NCBI GenBank assembly: GCA_045807125.1
Contig: JBJMHZ010000026.1
Span: forward strand, 62,001 to 126,000
Length of the DNA stretch: 64,000 nt
DNA from: JBJMHZ01 sp045807125
GTDB taxonomy: Bacteria; Actinomycetota; Actinomycetes; JAWWOL01
Direction: 5' to 3'
This document shows, one piece after another, positions 17,864 through 26,584 of the stretch; the first letter of the stretch is position 1, and each line of letters begins with the position of its first letter. The translations under genes were made by a program, and so were the position numbers. The notes under the pieces are model-generated. The model was given only the letters and a program-made list of their open reading frames with translations. It was not told where the DNA came from and ran no database searches.

Positions 17864-19482
17864 TCCACGCCCGCGATCAGCAGCGGGCGCCGCTGGCCGC
17901 CGTGATGGCACTGCACCTCGACGTCGGGTCGGCTCTCCCGCAGCCTCGCCCGGAGCCGGTCGCCGAGGTCGCCGGCCGATGCGCCGGTGACCACCGTGAC
18001 GAGGTCACCGCCACCGGTGAGCGCCCGCTCGATCACCTCGGCGGCCACCGCGAGGGCATCGTCGCCGCGGGCCACGACCGCCCCGTCCAGCCGGCCGCGC
18101 ACCCGCTCACCGGCGCCCTCGTCGGCCTCCGCCTCGACCTCGACCTCGACCGTGCGGGTGGCCGCCGCGGCGGACGCCATGCCGACGAGGTCGTCGGCGA
18201 ACGCGCGCGACGGGTCGTGCACCGCGAGCGCGGCGATGCCCTGGACCGCCGACCGCGACGGCACGACGGCCACGGTGCGGTCGTCGGCGCGCGCGCGCTC
18301 GACCACGGCGGCGACGGCCGCGGCGGCGTCGCGCCGGTTGGGCAGCAGCACCACCTGCGCCGAGCCCGTCGCGCGGACCGCCGCCAGCAGCCGCCCGGCC
18401 AGCGCCTCGTGGCCCGGCGAGCCGCCGGCCGGGTCGACCTCGACGGTCCTGGCCCCCGCCGCCGCGGCGAGCGCGGCCAGCCCCGGCCCGTCGACCAGCG
18501 CGACCACCCTCGCCCGGCCGGCCGGCGGAGGCGCCGGCGAGCCCGCATCGGCCCGGGGCGACGGCGCGGCGCCCTGGTCGGCGAACTGGTCGGCGAAGCG
18601 GGTCACGCTGATGCGGTGCGGGCGCCCGGCCTCGACCCCCGCCTCGACGGCCGCCCCGACGTCGTTGACGTGGACGTGGACGTTCCACGTCGCGCCGTCG
18701 CCGACGACGACGAGCGAGTCGCCCAGCGCAGCGAGGCGCTGCTTCAGCGCGTCGACCGCGGCGGCCTCGGCGTCGAGGAGGTACTGCACCTCGTACGCGA
18801 AGCCCTCGCTGCCGGTCTCGCGGGCAGCCACCGGCTCACCGTCGCGGCCGGCGGGGAGCCGCGGTGGCGCCGGGGTGCCGCACACGATCTCGACGAGGGC
18901 GTCGAGGACCACGCACCAGCCCAGCCCGCCCGCGTCGACCACCCCGGCCTCGGCGAGCACCGGCAGCTGCTCAGGGGTGCGGGCCAGCGCGGCCCTGGCG
19001 GCGCCGGCGGCGGCCCGCGCGACGGCGGCGAGGTCGCCACCGCTGCCCGCGGTGGCCTCGGCCGCCTCGGCTGCGGCCCGCGCGACGCTGAGGATCGTCC
19101 CCTCGACCGGCGCGGGAACCCCCTCGTACGCCAGGTCGGCACCGCGGCGCAGGCCGGCGGCCAGCTCGGCGGCGCCGAGCGAGGGCACCGACCGGCCGGC
19201 CTCGGCGACGCCGCGCAGCAGCTGGCTGAGGATGGTGCCGGAGTTGCCGTGGGCGCCCATGAGCGCCGCCCGGCTCATGGCGGGCAGCACGGCCGGCAGG
19301 CCACCGCCGTCGGGCAGCCCGGCGCACAGGGCCGACACCGTGGTGACCAGGTTGACCCCGGTGTCGGAGTCCTTCACCGGATAGACGTTGAGCCGGTTGA
19401 GCTCGTCGGCGGCCTCGCGGAGCCGCGACAGCGCGCCGCGGCACCAGCGCCGCACGCCGTCGCCGTCGAGGACGTCGAGCAC
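17860..19482 (-). CDS. DAK2/FakA-like kinase-family protein
   Basis: 540 aa. N-terminal DAK2 (Dhal) domain about 1-200 with metal/nucleotide site NVYPVKDSDTGVNL and MGAHGNSGTILSQLLRG, then a DegV-partner/FakA C-terminal region. Homologues phosphorylate fatty acids (FakA) or dihydroxyacetone; in actinobacteria this gene sits between rpmB and recG and its substrate is unproven, so I avoid a specific name. Start taken at GTG 19482 (GGAGG about 8 nt upstream); GTG 19500 is also possible. Its stop overlaps the recG start (GTGA). No DegV-type fatty-acid carrier gene is seen in this window. Confidence 0.85.
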   Translation of the reverse strand: MLDVLDGDGVRRWCRGALSRLREAADELNRLNVYPVKDSDTGVNLVTTVSALCAGLPDGGGLPAVLPAMSRAALMGAHGNSGTILSQLLRGVAEAGRSVPSLGAAELAAGLRRGADLAYEGVPAPVEGTILSVARAAAEAAEATAGSGGDLAAVARAAAGAARAALARTPEQLPVLAEAGVVDAGGLGWCVVLDALVEIVCGTPAPPRLPAGRDGEPVAARETGSEGFAYEVQYLLDAEAAAVDALKQRLAALGDSLVVVGDGATWNVHVHVNDVGAAVEAGVEAGRPHRISVTRFADQFADQGAAPSPRADAGSPAPPPAGRARVVALVDGPGLAALAAAAGARTVEVDPAGGSPGHEALAGRLLAAVRATGSAQVVLLPNRRDAAAAVAAVVERARADDRTVAVVPSRSAVQGIAALAVHDPSRAFADDLVGMASAAAATRTVEVEVEAEADEGAGERVRGRLDGAVVARGDDALAVAAEVIERALTGGGDLVTVVTGASAGDLGDRLRARLRESRPDVEVQCHHGGQRRPLLIAGVE

Positions 19483-19673
19483 CCGGCCTCCCTCCCTCAC
19501 GGCTCCTCCCTGCCACCGCGCCACCGGGTGCAGGGTAGCCTCTGCCGCGGACGGTTCCGGCGATCCGGCCCGCGAGCCCGCGGGCTGGTGACCGACGAGG
19601 GCGACCCTGTACGCTAGGGCGGTTGTCCGCCGCGCGGTCGCGTGGCCGGGGCACCGGATGCGGTGCAGGGGCT

Positions 19674-19749
19674 CTCGGCACCGGGAACGACCCTCGGCAC
19701 CGGGAACGACCCTCGGCACCAGGAAGCGCCTCCCGACACCGGGAACGAT
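19674..19749. repeat. four 19-bp direct repeats upstream of rpmB
   Basis: Unit CTCGGCACCGGGAACGACC at 19674-19692 and an exact copy at 19693-19711; divergent copies at 19712-19730 and 19731-19749 (the last ends GACACCGGGAACGAT). The array ends 2 nt before the GAGGAG of rpmB, so it forms its leader or promoter. GGGAACGA recurs at 19-bp steps. Before it, GCACCG-GATG-CGGTGC (19651-19666) is a short perfect hairpin. Confidence 0.9.
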
Positions 19750-19764
19750 TGAGGAGCGGTTCGC

Positions 19765-19950
19765 GTGGCTAGCGTGTGCGACGTCTGCGGCAAGGGGCCG
19801 GGTTTCGGCATGTCCGTCTCCTACTCGCACCGGCGCACCCGTCGGCGCTGGAACCCCAACATCCAGACCGTCCGCGCGATGATCGGCGGTGGCCGCAAGC
19901 GGCTCAACGTGTGCACCTCGTGCCTGAAGGCCGGCAAGGTCAGCCGCTGA
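19765..19950 (+). CDS. rpmB: 50S ribosomal protein L28 (zinc-binding form)
   Basis: 61-aa L28. GTG at 19765 with GAGGAG 8 nt upstream. Has CDVC near the N-terminus and CTSC near the C-terminus (four Cys), so it is the zinc-binding C+ form, as is rpmF in this window. Divergent from the FakA-like gene, a conserved actinobacterial layout. Its last 11 nt overlap the antisense 3' end of hutI. Upstream lies a four-copy 19-bp repeat. Confidence 0.96.
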   Translation: MASVCDVCGKGPGFGMSVSYSHRRTRRRWNPNIQTVRAMIGGGRKRLNVCTSCLKAGKVSR

Positions 19951-21148
19951 CCGGTCCCACCAGAGCCGCCGCGCCGCCGCGCCACACCCGCAGCGGCCGC
20001 AGGCCGTACGCCCAGGCGAAGGCGCCCTCGTGCGCCGCGTCCCACAGCACCAGATCGGCCAGGTAGCCGGGGGCGACGACGCCCACGTCGGCCCGGCGCA
20101 GGGCCGCCGCGCCGCCCGCGGTCGCCGCGAGCAGGGCCTCGCCGACCGACATGCGCAAGCCAGCGACGGCGAGCGCGACGACGAGGCTCATGCCGGTCAT
20201 CCCGCAGGTCCCCGGATTGTGGTCGGTGGCGAGCGCCACCGTCGCGCCCGCGTCGAGCAGCGCGCGGGCAGGAGGCATCGTCCCCATCGCGAGCGCGGTG
20301 CCAGGCGCGAGCACCGCCACGACCCCGGCGGCGGCGAGCGCGGCCGCGTCGTCGTCGGTGATGCGCAGCAGATGGTCGGCGCTCGCGGCGCCCACCTCGG
20401 CCGCCAGCAGCGCGCCGCCCGTCCTCGCCAGCTCGTCGGCGTGCAACCGGGGCACCAGCCCGGCGGCCCGGCCGGCCGCGCAGATCTCCCTCGTCTCGTC
20501 GAGCGTGAAGTACCCCTCGTCGCAGAACACGTCGACGAAGCGCGCGCCGGCGGCGGCCGCGTCGGGGCACCAGCCGGCGACCTCGGTGGCGTACGCGGCC
20601 TGCCGCCCGGCGCGCTCCGGCGGAACGGCGTGCGCGCCGAGGAAGGTGACCGCCAGCCGGGGCAGCGCCGGGTCGTCGGCCAGGCCGGCCAGCAGCCGCA
20701 CCTGCGCGAGCTCGCCCTCGCGGTCGAGGGCGTAGCCGGTCTTGACCTCCATGGTGGTGGTGCCGGCCGCCAGCCAGCCGGCGAGCCGGGCCCGTACGGC
20801 GGCGCGCAGCGGGTCGGCGCCGGCCGCCCTCGTCGCCGCCACCGTCGAGGCGATGCCGCCACCGAGGCTGGCGATCTCGGCGTACGAGGCGCCCGCCGAG
20901 CGCCTGGCGATCTCGGCGTGCCGGTCGCCGGCGTAGACGGGGTGGGTGTGCGCGTCGATGAGGCCGGGCGTGACGAGGCCGCCGCCGGCGTCGACCTCCT
21001 CGGCACCTGCCGCCAGCTGGGGCGGCAGGTCCTCGTCCGCGCCGACCCACGCGATGCGGTCGCCGTCGAGGACCACCGCGGCCCGCTCGACGGTGCCCCT
21101 CTCGGTGGCCGTGAACAGGCGTCCGACGCCGTGGATCACCGTTGCCAT
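19940..21148 (-). CDS. hutI: imidazolonepropionase
   Basis: Amidohydrolase of histidine degradation (4-imidazolone-5-propanoate to N-formimino-L-glutamate). 402 aa from ATG 21148. Metal site DAHTHPVYAGDR, substrate-binding TTTMEVKTGYALD, HADELA, and ATDHNPGT near residue 310. Full length. No hutH, hutU or formiminoglutamate hydrolase gene is present in this window, so the pathway would have to be completed elsewhere. It occupies the place where ung is often found next to thiL; 22 nt downstream of thiL and convergent with rpmB. Confidence 0.88.
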   Translation of the reverse strand: MATVIHGVGRLFTATERGTVERAAVVLDGDRIAWVGADEDLPPQLAAGAEEVDAGGGLVTPGLIDAHTHPVYAGDRHAEIARRSAGASYAEIASLGGGIASTVAATRAAGADPLRAAVRARLAGWLAAGTTTMEVKTGYALDREGELAQVRLLAGLADDPALPRLAVTFLGAHAVPPERAGRQAAYATEVAGWCPDAAAAGARFVDVFCDEGYFTLDETREICAAGRAAGLVPRLHADELARTGGALLAAEVGAASADHLLRITDDDAAALAAAGVVAVLAPGTALAMGTMPPARALLDAGATVALATDHNPGTCGMTGMSLVVALAVAGLRMSVGEALLAATAGGAAALRRADVGVVAPGYLADLVLWDAAHEGAFAWAYGLRPLRVWRGGAAALVGPVSG

Positions 21149-21170
21149 GCGCCCATCCTGCCCGGCGGCG

Positions 21171-22070
21171 TCACGCGAAGTGCGCGTGCCCGCCGCGGCC
21201 GGCCCACCGCTCGCCGTCGACCAGCACGCCCGCGCCCTCCCCGACCCGGCCGACCACGAGGAGCCCGGCCGGGAGCCCGGCGGCGATCGTGACGGCCAGC
21301 GCGTGGTCGTCGCCACCGGTGAGCAGCTCGTCGTCGGTGACCTCGGGCGCGCCAAGCGCGCGCAGCGCCGCCAGGTCGAGGTCGATGCGCACGCCGCTCG
21401 CCGCCGCGACGTGGCCGAGGTCGGCGAGCAGGCCGTCGCTCACGTCGACCATCGCGGTGGCGCCGAGGCCGGCCAGCAGCGGCCCCATGCCGTACGGCGG
21501 ATCGGGCCGCCGATGCGCCTCGACCAGCGGACCGCTGCGCAGGCCGGCCGAGAGCAGCCGGATCCCGGCCTCGGCCCACCCCAGCCGCCCGGACACGGCG
21601 ACCAGGTCGCCCGGCCGGGCACCGGCCCTGGTGACCGGCGCCCGTCCCTCCAGGTCGCCGAGCGCGGTCACCGCGACGAGGATCTGGTCCGAGCCGACCG
21701 TGTCGCCGCCGACGACCGCCGCCCCCGCCAGCCGCGCCTCGTCGGCCAGGCCGTCGGCCAGCCGCTCCGCCCAGGCCACCGGCGCGTGCGCCGGCAGGCC
21801 GACGCCGACGACGAGCGCCGTCGCCCGCGCCCCCATCGCCATCACGTCGGCCAGGCTCTGCGCGGCCGCCTTGCGGCCGACGTCGTAAGGCTGCGACCAG
21901 TCCTGGCGGAAGTGCCGGCCCTCGACGAGGACGTCGGTCGTGACCACCACCCGGCCGTCCGGCGCGGCGACGACGGCCGCGTCGTCCCCGAGGCCGAGGA
22001 CGACCGCCGGTGCGCCCGGCAGCCGCGCGGTCACCCGCGCGATGAGGCCGAACTCGCCGACGTCGGCCAC
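21171..22070 (-). CDS. thiL: thiamine-monophosphate kinase
   Basis: Phosphorylates thiamine monophosphate to thiamine diphosphate. 299 aa from GTG 22070 (VADVGEFGLIARVTARL). Family motifs: GLGDDAAVV, TTDVLVEGRHF, VGGDTVGS, VDVSDGLLADLGH, and GGDDHAL near the C-terminus. The start is doubtful: the GTG has no good ribosome-binding site, while the frame stays open upstream to an ATC codon at 22124 that sits 5 nt after a strong GGAGG; no ATG, GTG or TTG lies between them. The true initiation may be at the ATC, giving 18 more residues. Confidence 0.92.
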   Translation of the reverse strand: MADVGEFGLIARVTARLPGAPAVVLGLGDDAAVVAAPDGRVVVTTDVLVEGRHFRQDWSQPYDVGRKAAAQSLADVMAMGARATALVVGVGLPAHAPVAWAERLADGLADEARLAGAAVVGGDTVGSDQILVAVTALGDLEGRAPVTRAGARPGDLVAVSGRLGWAEAGIRLLSAGLRSGPLVEAHRRPDPPYGMGPLLAGLGATAMVDVSDGLLADLGHVAAASGVRIDLDLAALRALGAPEVTDDELLTGGDDHALAVTIAAGLPAGLLVVGRVGEGAGVLVDGERWAGRGGHAHFA

Positions 22071-22263
22071 CGTGAGGCGCTCGGCCGGCCCGCCGGCAGC
22101 GGCGTCTGGACCGTGGATACCGATGGGGTCCTCCCTCCCCGGACGCGATAGCGTCCGGTGCGTGACGCGATCAGGTGCCTGACCCCACGGCGGGCCCGCA
22201 CCGGCGCCCGTCGACCGGGCCGGCCTCGGCCGGCTGCTGCAGCAGCTTCTCGGGAGGACATCC

Positions 22264-22500
22264 GTGGTGGTCCAGGCCTACATCCTCATCCAGACCGAGG
22301 TCGGCAAGGCAGCGGCGGTCGCGCAGCGGATCTCCGAGATCGAGGGCGTCACCCTCGCCGAGGACGTCACCGGCCCCTACGACGTCATCGTGCGCGCCGA
22401 GGCCCGCAACGTCGACGAGCTCGGCAAGCTGGTCGTGGCGCAGGTGCAGCGCATCGAGGGCATCACGCGGACGCTGACCTGCCCGGTCGTCCACCTCTGA
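22264..22500 (+). CDS. Lrp/AsnC ligand-binding (RAM) domain protein
   Basis: 78 aa, a stand-alone RAM (ACT-like) domain of the Lrp/AsnC family with no DNA-binding HTH: VQAYILIQTEVGKAAAVAQ then EDVTGPYDVIVRAEA and VQRIEGITRTLTCPVV. GTG at 22264 with GGGAGG upstream. Such stand-alone domains form oligomers and bind amino acids. It lies between thiL (divergent) and a DUF3515 gene, a conserved actinobacterial trio. Confidence 0.9.
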   Translation: MVVQAYILIQTEVGKAAAVAQRISEIEGVTLAEDVTGPYDVIVRAEARNVDELGKLVVAQVQRIEGITRTLTCPVVHL

Positions 22501-22514
22501 GCCGGCGAGCGGCG

Positions 22515-23003
22515 GTGCCCCGCCCGGCGACCGGCCACCGGTGGCGCCGGCCGGTGGCCGCCGGCGCGCTCGCCTCGTTCGCCGCCCTCCCGCTCTGCGG
22601 CTGCTCGGGCGGGCAGCCGGGCGTCACGCTGGCGCCGCCCGTGCCCGGCCCGAGCGCGGCTGGCCCGTGCGCCCGGCTGCACGCGGCGCTGCCGCACCGG
22701 GTCGGCGACGTCCATCGCGCCCGCGACGTGACGCCGTCCTCCCCGTACACCGCAGCCTGGGGAGACCCGCCGATCGAGCTGCGCTGCGGCGTCGCGCCGC
22801 CCGCCCGGCCGCTCACCGGCGACGAGCTCACCGTCGGTGCCGTCACGTGGCTCGGCAGCCACCAGGGCACGGCCGTCACGTGGCGGACGCTGGGGCGCGC
22901 GGTGACCGTCCAGCTCGACGTGCCGGACGGCTACGACGACCAGGACGCCGTGCTCGCCGACGTCTCCGCCCGGGTGGCGCGCGCGATCCCGCGAGCCGGC
23001 TGA
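22515..23003 (+). CDS. DUF3515 lipoprotein
   Basis: 162 aa from GTG 22515. N-terminal signal with hydrophobic core and lipobox LCGC, so probably membrane-anchored outside. The rest (CARLHAALPHRV, PPIELRCGV, WRTLGRAVTVQLDVPDGYDDQ) matches the actinobacterial DUF3515 family, whose gene normally adjoins thiL. Function unknown. Starts 14 nt after the RAM-domain gene and so is co-transcribed with it. Convergent with the thioesterase gene (23 nt between stops). Confidence 0.88.
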   Translation: MPRPATGHRWRRPVAAGALASFAALPLCGCSGGQPGVTLAPPVPGPSAAGPCARLHAALPHRVGDVHRARDVTPSSPYTAAWGDPPIELRCGVAPPARPLTGDELTVGAVTWLGSHQGTAVTWRTLGRAVTVQLDVPDGYDDQDAVLADVSARVARAIPRAG

Positions 23004-23026
23004 CCGCCGCGCCTCACCCGTGCCGC

Positions 23027-23854
23027 TCAGGTGCGGCGGGCGACGAGGAGCGCCTGCGCCCCGCGGCCGATCGGGCCGCGGTGGTCGTGCAGCCGCGACT
23101 CCGCCAGGCCGGCCCCGCCAGGGGTGATGACGGTGCGGGCCTCGACGGCCAGCCACTCGCCCTCGGCCGGCCGGTGCAGGTGGACGGTGAGCTCGGGGTT
23201 GATGTACCACCACTCGCCCATCGGCAGCACCCCGCTGATGCCGTTGCCCGTGTCGGCGATCAGCAGGGTGCGTTGCAACGGGGTCGGCTGCTCGCCGGCG
23301 ACGAGCGGCACCCGCGCCCTCGTCCACGCCGTCGCGGGGCCCGGCCGGTCGAAGCGGCCGTCGACGAAGCGCCACTCGATCGCCGTCAGGTAACCGTCGT
23401 GCCAGTCGCCCGGCGGGATGCCGACGGCGCGCTCGGGCACCGGCCACGGCAGCGACGCGCGCTCGGCCACCGGCACGTCGGCCGGCGCGGGGACGACGCG
23501 CCAGGCGAGCATCCGCGCCGCCGGGCGCCCGGCGGCCTCGAGCGTCGCCTCCACCAGCTCGACGCTGCGACCGGGCCGCACCACCCGGCTCGACGCCGTG
23601 ACCTCGCCGACCGGGATCGGGCCGAGGATCTCGCAGGTGGCCCGCACGACGACGGAGGCAGCCACCCGCTTCGCCGGGCCGGGCGACGGCGTGCGCTCGA
23701 TGGCACGACCCAGCAGCGCCGACGGTGGCCCACCGTGCTGAGCGCCCGGGTCCCACGGGCCGGCGGTGGCCGCGGTCGCCAGGTAGCGCTCGCCGCCGAG
23801 CGGCTCGAAGAAGCAGTCGGCCGGCGGCGGGGGGAGCGGTGCCGGGTCGCTCAC
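23027..23854 (-). CDS. TesB-like acyl-CoA thioesterase family protein
   Basis: 275 aa. Double-hotdog acyl-CoA thioesterase-like protein: AGPWDPGAQHGGPPSALLGRAIE and VVVRATCEILGPIPVGEV in the N-terminal half, ISGVLPMGEWWYINPELTVHLHRPAEGEWLAVEA in pieces over the C-terminal half. Probable role: hydrolysis of acyl-CoA in lipid metabolism; substrate unknown. GTG 23854 overlaps the stop of the SRPBCC gene upstream (GTGA). These genes and the PLP enzyme occupy the interval where other actinobacteria have ddl. Confidence 0.75.
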   Translation of the reverse strand: MSDPAPLPPPPADCFFEPLGGERYLATAATAGPWDPGAQHGGPPSALLGRAIERTPSPGPAKRVAASVVVRATCEILGPIPVGEVTASSRVVRPGRSVELVEATLEAAGRPAARMLAWRVVPAPADVPVAERASLPWPVPERAVGIPPGDWHDGYLTAIEWRFVDGRFDRPGPATAWTRARVPLVAGEQPTPLQRTLLIADTGNGISGVLPMGEWWYINPELTVHLHRPAEGEWLAVEARTVITPGGAGLAESRLHDHRGPIGRGAQALLVARRT

Positions 23855-24282
23855 CCTGGCCGCCCGTCGAGGGCCCGCTTGATGGCCCGCGCGCGCTCCG
23901 CGTACTGCTGCGTCACCACGCCGCGCAGCCCGCCCTCGGCCAGGCGCAGCGGGCCCTTGAGCGCCAGCGTGCCGTGGACGCGCATGCGGGTGCCGCCGCC
24001 GACGGCGTCGAAGCGGAAGTCGAGGGTGAGCTCGGCCTGCCGCCCCACCGCGCGGAATCCCAGCCGGCGCGGGCGCTCGTAGTCGACGATCGTGCTCTCG
24101 ATGCGACCGATGTGGCGGTACTCGCCGCGGCGGACCGACCCCGGCCCCGCCGGCCCTGGCGAGACCTGCTCGACGGATATCACGTCGGCGTTCCACGCGG
24201 CCTCGTTGGCCGAGTCGGCCAGGAAGTCGAACACCTCCTCGGGCGACCGGTCGAGCGTCTCCTCGCTGCTGGCCTCGATCAT
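23851..24282 (-). CDS. SRPBCC-family protein (polyketide cyclase/START-like)
   Basis: 143 aa. The N-terminal DRSPEEVFDFLADSANEAAW and the beta-strand pattern through GFRAVGRQAELTLDFRFDAV fit the START/Bet v1-like SRPBCC fold used to bind hydrophobic ligands, common in actinobacteria. No catalytic residues can be named. It is translationally coupled to the thioesterase gene (GTGA overlap), so a role in handling acyl groups is plausible. Downstream of the PLP-enzyme gene by about 60 nt. Confidence 0.75.
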   Translation of the reverse strand: MIEASSEETLDRSPEEVFDFLADSANEAAWNADVISVEQVSPGPAGPGSVRRGEYRHIGRIESTIVDYERPRRLGFRAVGRQAELTLDFRFDAVGGGTRMRVHGTLALKGPLRLAEGGLRGVVTQQYAERARAIKRALDGRPG

Positions 24283-24344
24283 GCGCCGAACCCTACCGAT
24301 CCGGTACGACGGTCCCCTGCAGCGGCTGGCAGCGCCGGCAATGG

Positions 24345-25568
24345 CTAGCTGAGCCCGTCAAGGGCGCGGGTCAGGTCGGTCACCAGGTCGTCGAGATCCT
24401 CGAGCCCGACGGAGATGCGCACCGTCGCCGGCCCGAGGCCGGCCGCGGCGAACGTCTCGTCGTCGAGCTGGCGATGCGTCGTCGTGGCGACGTGGCTCAC
24501 CTTCGTCTGCACGCCGCCGAGCGAGCTGGCCAGGCGGACGACGCGCAGGGCGTCGCAGAGCGCGAGCCCGGCCGCGCGGTCGCCCTCGGGCGTGATGGTG
24601 ACCACCGCGCCGAAGCGGGTGCCGGCGGGACCGGCGTCGAACAGCTTGCGGGCGAGGTCGTGGTCGCGGTGGCCGGGCAGGCCCGGGTAGTCGACGCGCA
24701 CCACGCGCTCGTGCGCCGCGAGCGCCTCGGCGAGCCCGAGACTCGTCGCGCAGTGGCGCTCCATCCGCACCGGCAGGGTCGCCATGCCGCGGTGCAGCAG
24801 GAAGGCCTCGTCGGGCGCGAGCATGCTGCCGAGCTCCGCCCGCATCGCGCGCACCGGCTCCACGACCTCGCGGCGGCCGACGACGACCCCGCCGGTTGCG
24901 TCGCCGTGCCCGCCGATGTACTTCGTTGCGGAGTGCATCACGAGATCGGCGCCCCACTGCAACGGCCGGCACACCACCGGCGAGGCGAACGTGGAGTCGA
25001 CGGCGAGCAGCGCGCCCGCGTCGTGCGCGAGCGCCGCGAGGCCGGGGATGTCGGCCACCGACATCGTCGGGTTGGCGAGCGTCTCGGCCCACACGATCGC
25101 CGTCTCCCGGCGCAACGCGCCGCGCACCGCGTCGAGATCGGTCATGTCGACGAACGTCGTCTCCACCGCGAACCTCGACAGCACGTCGCGCAGCACGGCA
25201 TAGGTGCCGCCGTACGCCTCGCGGGGCGCGACCACGTGGGAGCCGGCCCTGGTGCACGCCATCAGCAGCGTCGAGATGGCCGCCATGCCGGAGGCGAACG
25301 GCTGGCCCACCACGTCGTCCGTCACGCCGACCGACTCGGCGGCGGCGACCGCGGCGGCGAACGCGTCGGAGGTGGGGTTGTCGATCCGGCTGTACGAGTA
25401 GCCCGGCGCGCGACCGTTCAGCACGTCGGCGTACTCGGCGGCCGAGCCGAACCCGAACGCGGCCGTGCGGTAGATCGGCAACCCCTCCGGCTGCTGACCG
25501 AACGCCGGGATGCCTGGCCCGTGCGCCGCGCGCGTGGCCTCGCCCCAGCCCTCCCGCTCGTCGGTCAC
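24345..25568 (-). CDS. PLP-dependent Cys/Met metabolism enzyme (cystathionine gamma-lyase/synthase family)
   Basis: 407 aa. Fold-type I transsulfuration enzyme: SYSRIDNPTSDAF, GMAAISTLL, the PLP lysine in SATKYIGGHGD, and the C-terminal VRLASSLGGVQTKVSH then VRISVGLEDLDDLV. Could be cystathionine gamma-lyase, gamma-synthase, or methionine gamma-lyase; the sequence alone does not decide. Start GTG 25568 overlaps the gpsA stop (GTGA), so it is in an operon with plsC and gpsA. Confidence 0.88.
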   Translation of the reverse strand: MTDEREGWGEATRAAHGPGIPAFGQQPEGLPIYRTAAFGFGSAAEYADVLNGRAPGYSYSRIDNPTSDAFAAAVAAAESVGVTDDVVGQPFASGMAAISTLLMACTRAGSHVVAPREAYGGTYAVLRDVLSRFAVETTFVDMTDLDAVRGALRRETAIVWAETLANPTMSVADIPGLAALAHDAGALLAVDSTFASPVVCRPLQWGADLVMHSATKYIGGHGDATGGVVVGRREVVEPVRAMRAELGSMLAPDEAFLLHRGMATLPVRMERHCATSLGLAEALAAHERVVRVDYPGLPGHRDHDLARKLFDAGPAGTRFGAVVTITPEGDRAAGLALCDALRVVRLASSLGGVQTKVSHVATTTHRQLDDETFAAAGLGPATVRISVGLEDLDDLVTDLTRALDGLS

Positions 25569-26584
25569 CGTCCGTTCTCCAGCCCGTGCGTCTCGCTCTT
25601 GGTCTCGCGCGACATGAGGCGCCGCACCAGGTCCCGCGGGGACAGGCCGTCGTGGACGACGCCGGCGACATGCTCGGTGATCGGCATGTCGACGTCGTGC
25701 TTGCGGGCGAGCTCGAGGATCGACAGCGACGACTTCACGCCCTCGGCCACCATGCGCATCTCCCCCTGGATCTCGTCGAGCGGGCGTCCCCTGCCGAGCC
25801 GCTCCCCCACGGTGCGGTTGCGCGACAGCGGCGACGAGCACGTGGCGACCAGGTCGCCGAGCCCCGCCAGGCCGGAGAACGTCAGCGCGTCGGCGCCGAG
25901 CGCGACGCCGAGGCGAGTCGTCTCGGCCAGCCCCCTGGTGATGAGCGACGCCCTCGTGTTGTCGCCGAAGCCCATTCCCTCAGCCATGCCGACCGCGATC
26001 GCGATGACGTTCTTCACCGCACCGCCGAGCTCGCACCCGATCACGTCGGTCTGCGTGTAGGGCCGGAAGTACGCGGTGGCGCATGCCTGCTGCAGCCGTG
26101 AGGCGTTGCGCTCGTCGACGCATGCGACGACGGTCGCCGCCGGCTGGCGCACGGCGATCTCCTTTGACAGGTTGGGCCCGCTGACGACGACGACCCGGTC
26201 GGCCGGCACGTCGGCGACCTCGCTGATGACCTCGCTCATCCGCTTCGTCGTCCCGAGCTCGATGCCCTTCATGAGGCTGACGAGGAGGGCGTCGCGCGGC
26301 AGCAGCGGCGCCCAGCCCACGAGGTTGTCGCGCAGCCGCTGCGAAGGAACGGCCAGCACGACGAAGTCGGAGCCGTCGAGCGCGGCCGCCGGGTCGCTCG
26401 TCGCGGCGAGCATCGGCGGAAGGGCGATGCCCGGCAGGTAGTCGGCGTTCTCGCGGTCGTCACTGATCGCGGCGGCGAGCTCGGGGCGCCTCGCCCACAG
26501 CGTCGTCTCGGTGCCCGCATCGGCCAGCACCGCGGCGAAGGCGGTGCCCCACGAGCCCGCTCCGAGCACGGCCGCCCGCGTCAT
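25565..26584 (-). CDS. gpsA: glycerol-3-phosphate dehydrogenase (NAD(P)+)
   Basis: Makes sn-glycerol-3-phosphate from dihydroxyacetone phosphate for phospholipids. 339 aa from ATG 26584 (ATGA overlap with the plsC stop). NAD site GAGSWGTAFAAVL, VLAVPSQRLRD, SLMKGIEL, VVSGPNLSKEIA, catalytic lysine in ELGGAVKNVIAIAVG and substrate site FGDNTRA. Coupled to plsC upstream, so acyl acceptor and acyltransferase are made together. Confidence 0.96.
   Translation of the reverse strand: MTRAAVLGAGSWGTAFAAVLADAGTETTLWARRPELAAAISDDRENADYLPGIALPPMLAATSDPAAALDGSDFVVLAVPSQRLRDNLVGWAPLLPRDALLVSLMKGIELGTTKRMSEVISEVADVPADRVVVVSGPNLSKEIAVRQPAATVVACVDERNASRLQQACATAYFRPYTQTDVIGCELGGAVKNVIAIAVGMAEGMGFGDNTRASLITRGLAETTRLGVALGADALTFSGLAGLGDLVATCSSPLSRNRTVGERLGRGRPLDEIQGEMRMVAEGVKSSLSILELARKHDVDMPITEHVAGVVHDGLSPRDLVRRLMSRETKSETHGLENGR

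Noticed and set aside
17860..19500. Classical dihydroxyacetone kinase
   Set aside because: No DhaK-type domain; the DAK2 plus C-terminal domain layout is of the FakA-like/YloV type.
19651..19764. Zur operator upstream of the zinc-form rpmB
   Set aside because: The region lacks the A/T-rich dyad of actinobacterial Zur boxes; what is present is a G+C-rich direct repeat.
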